From assembly GCA_013433145.1 (NCBI GenBank), contig CM024187.1, forward strand, positions 13,195,826 through 13,259,825: a stretch of 64,000 nucleotides of DNA. The letters are read 5' to 3'. This document shows, one piece after another, positions 63,301-64,000 of this stretch (positions within the stretch are counted from its first letter, which is position 1; the number at the start of each line of letters is the position of its first letter). The notes beneath the pieces are model-generated. The model was not told the DNA's origin, ran no database searches, and saw nothing but the letters and a program-made list of their open reading frames with translations. The translations under genes and the position numbers were made by a program. The DNA comes from Ascaris suum (Eukaryota; Nematoda; Chromadorea; Rhabditida; Ascarididae).

Positions 63301-64000
63301 TTCCCGCTCCCGAAAAACGAATGCACTACTCACTGGCAGCAATAAGTTTCCAGTGGTCATTTCCAGTCAACTATATGCACAACAATTTTCATATTTTTGG
63401 TCTCAACAATTTCAGTTTTCGCTTTTCTTTTCACGCCAATGGGCAACTTGCTCTGCCCGCAAAATCACTACTATGTTTCATCACTCTTTGAGCTAACGGT
63501 ACGACTGCCGTAAAAACTTGCTAAAAACATTTATATTGTGCGCATCGGTTTGCCAGACGTTTTTGATATCATTGCCAATTTTGATAGTGACCTTGTGAGC
63601 TCATTTATAAACTTGCCTTACTATAGAATAAGATTAGCACAGATGACGCAGTAGATGAGAACTTCTGAGATCGTCTCGTTTCCTTATATAAACGTAGACG
63701 ACGTTTCAACGAAATGCCCTCATGCAGTGCTCTCTTCTCGATCATACCTTTTCCGCAAGATTCAGTTTCCGAACTCTAGTGCTCCTGCCACATATCTCTC
63801 ATCATTCTGTGCATTTGCTTAGCAATGTATAAGCCAAGAAGAAAATGATTTGTCGTGAAATAAAAACAATAATTATGAGTCCACGCAAAATGTATTATTG
63901 CTAAGAGAACAAAATCTGAGTTTCATTTTGGTCCCAAAGTTTTCCTTATAATTATTCACCATTTAATCCTCAATCTATGATTACCAAATTATTCATCATT
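60378..64000. other. No supported gene
   Basis: Minus-strand frames at 60.5-60.9 and 61.7-62.2 kb are open for 70-125 codons but show no motif or exon chain. One perfect donor (gagcag/gtaagg) near 61,681 follows a frame reading IRRGLCFVAYWNVPCTHLID; its partner exons were not found. Confidence 0.4.

Noticed and set aside
1..64000. Operons, CRISPR arrays, bacterial mobile elements, ribosomal RNA
   Set aside because: The sequence is intron-containing animal DNA; no rRNA, direct-repeat arrays or bacterial gene arrangement was seen.

Overview
This is eukaryotic DNA, AT-rich (about 38-40% GC by eye), with genes split into short exons (45-225 bp) separated by introns of about 50 bp to 4 kb. Splice acceptors are mostly of the T-rich TTTCAG type and the encoded proteins are animal signalling proteins. 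This points to a nematode, probably a parasitic one with long introns; the phylum is inferred from splice-site style and protein resemblance, and the species is unknown. Nearly all listed open frames over 60 codons are chance frames or shadows. The two secure genes were built exon by exon, checking that reading phase matches across every junction.

Layout. (1) 1.3-2.3 kb, minus strand: probable 5' exons of an unrecognised secreted or membrane protein with a signal peptide. (2) 6.4-15.1 kb, minus strand: several phase-consistent candidate exons, not joined into one model, interrupted by a dispersed repeat. (3) 16.4-26.7 kb: gene-poor, with simple repeats, a G-rich tract and one strong hairpin. 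(4) 26,781-37,652, minus strand: a complete 12-exon nicotinic acetylcholine receptor subunit of non-alpha type (527 residues). Its 3.9 kb intron 10 holds a second copy of the dispersed repeat. (5) 37.7-43.1 kb: no convincing gene. (6) 43,434-56,035, minus strand: 16 exons of a GIT-family ArfGAP (ArfGAP zinc finger, ankyrin repeats, Spa2-homology repeats, coiled coil, C-terminal focal-adhesion-targeting-like domain), about 730 residues, missing only the short first coding exon. (7) 57.0-60.4 kb, plus strand: a cluster of hydrophilic open frames that may be a gene divergent from GIT; evidence is weak.

The two solid genes lie on the same strand, head to tail, about 5.8 kb apart. Both act at synapses or the cell cortex in animals (a cation-selective ligand-gated channel, and a PIX/PAK/paxillin scaffold), but nothing here shows that they work together. 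I found no convincing previously undescribed system. The most interesting items are the non-alpha receptor with a glutamate at pore position 4', the mosaic divergence of the dispersed repeat, five long poly-C tracts all on the plus strand, and the unresolved small-exon candidates.
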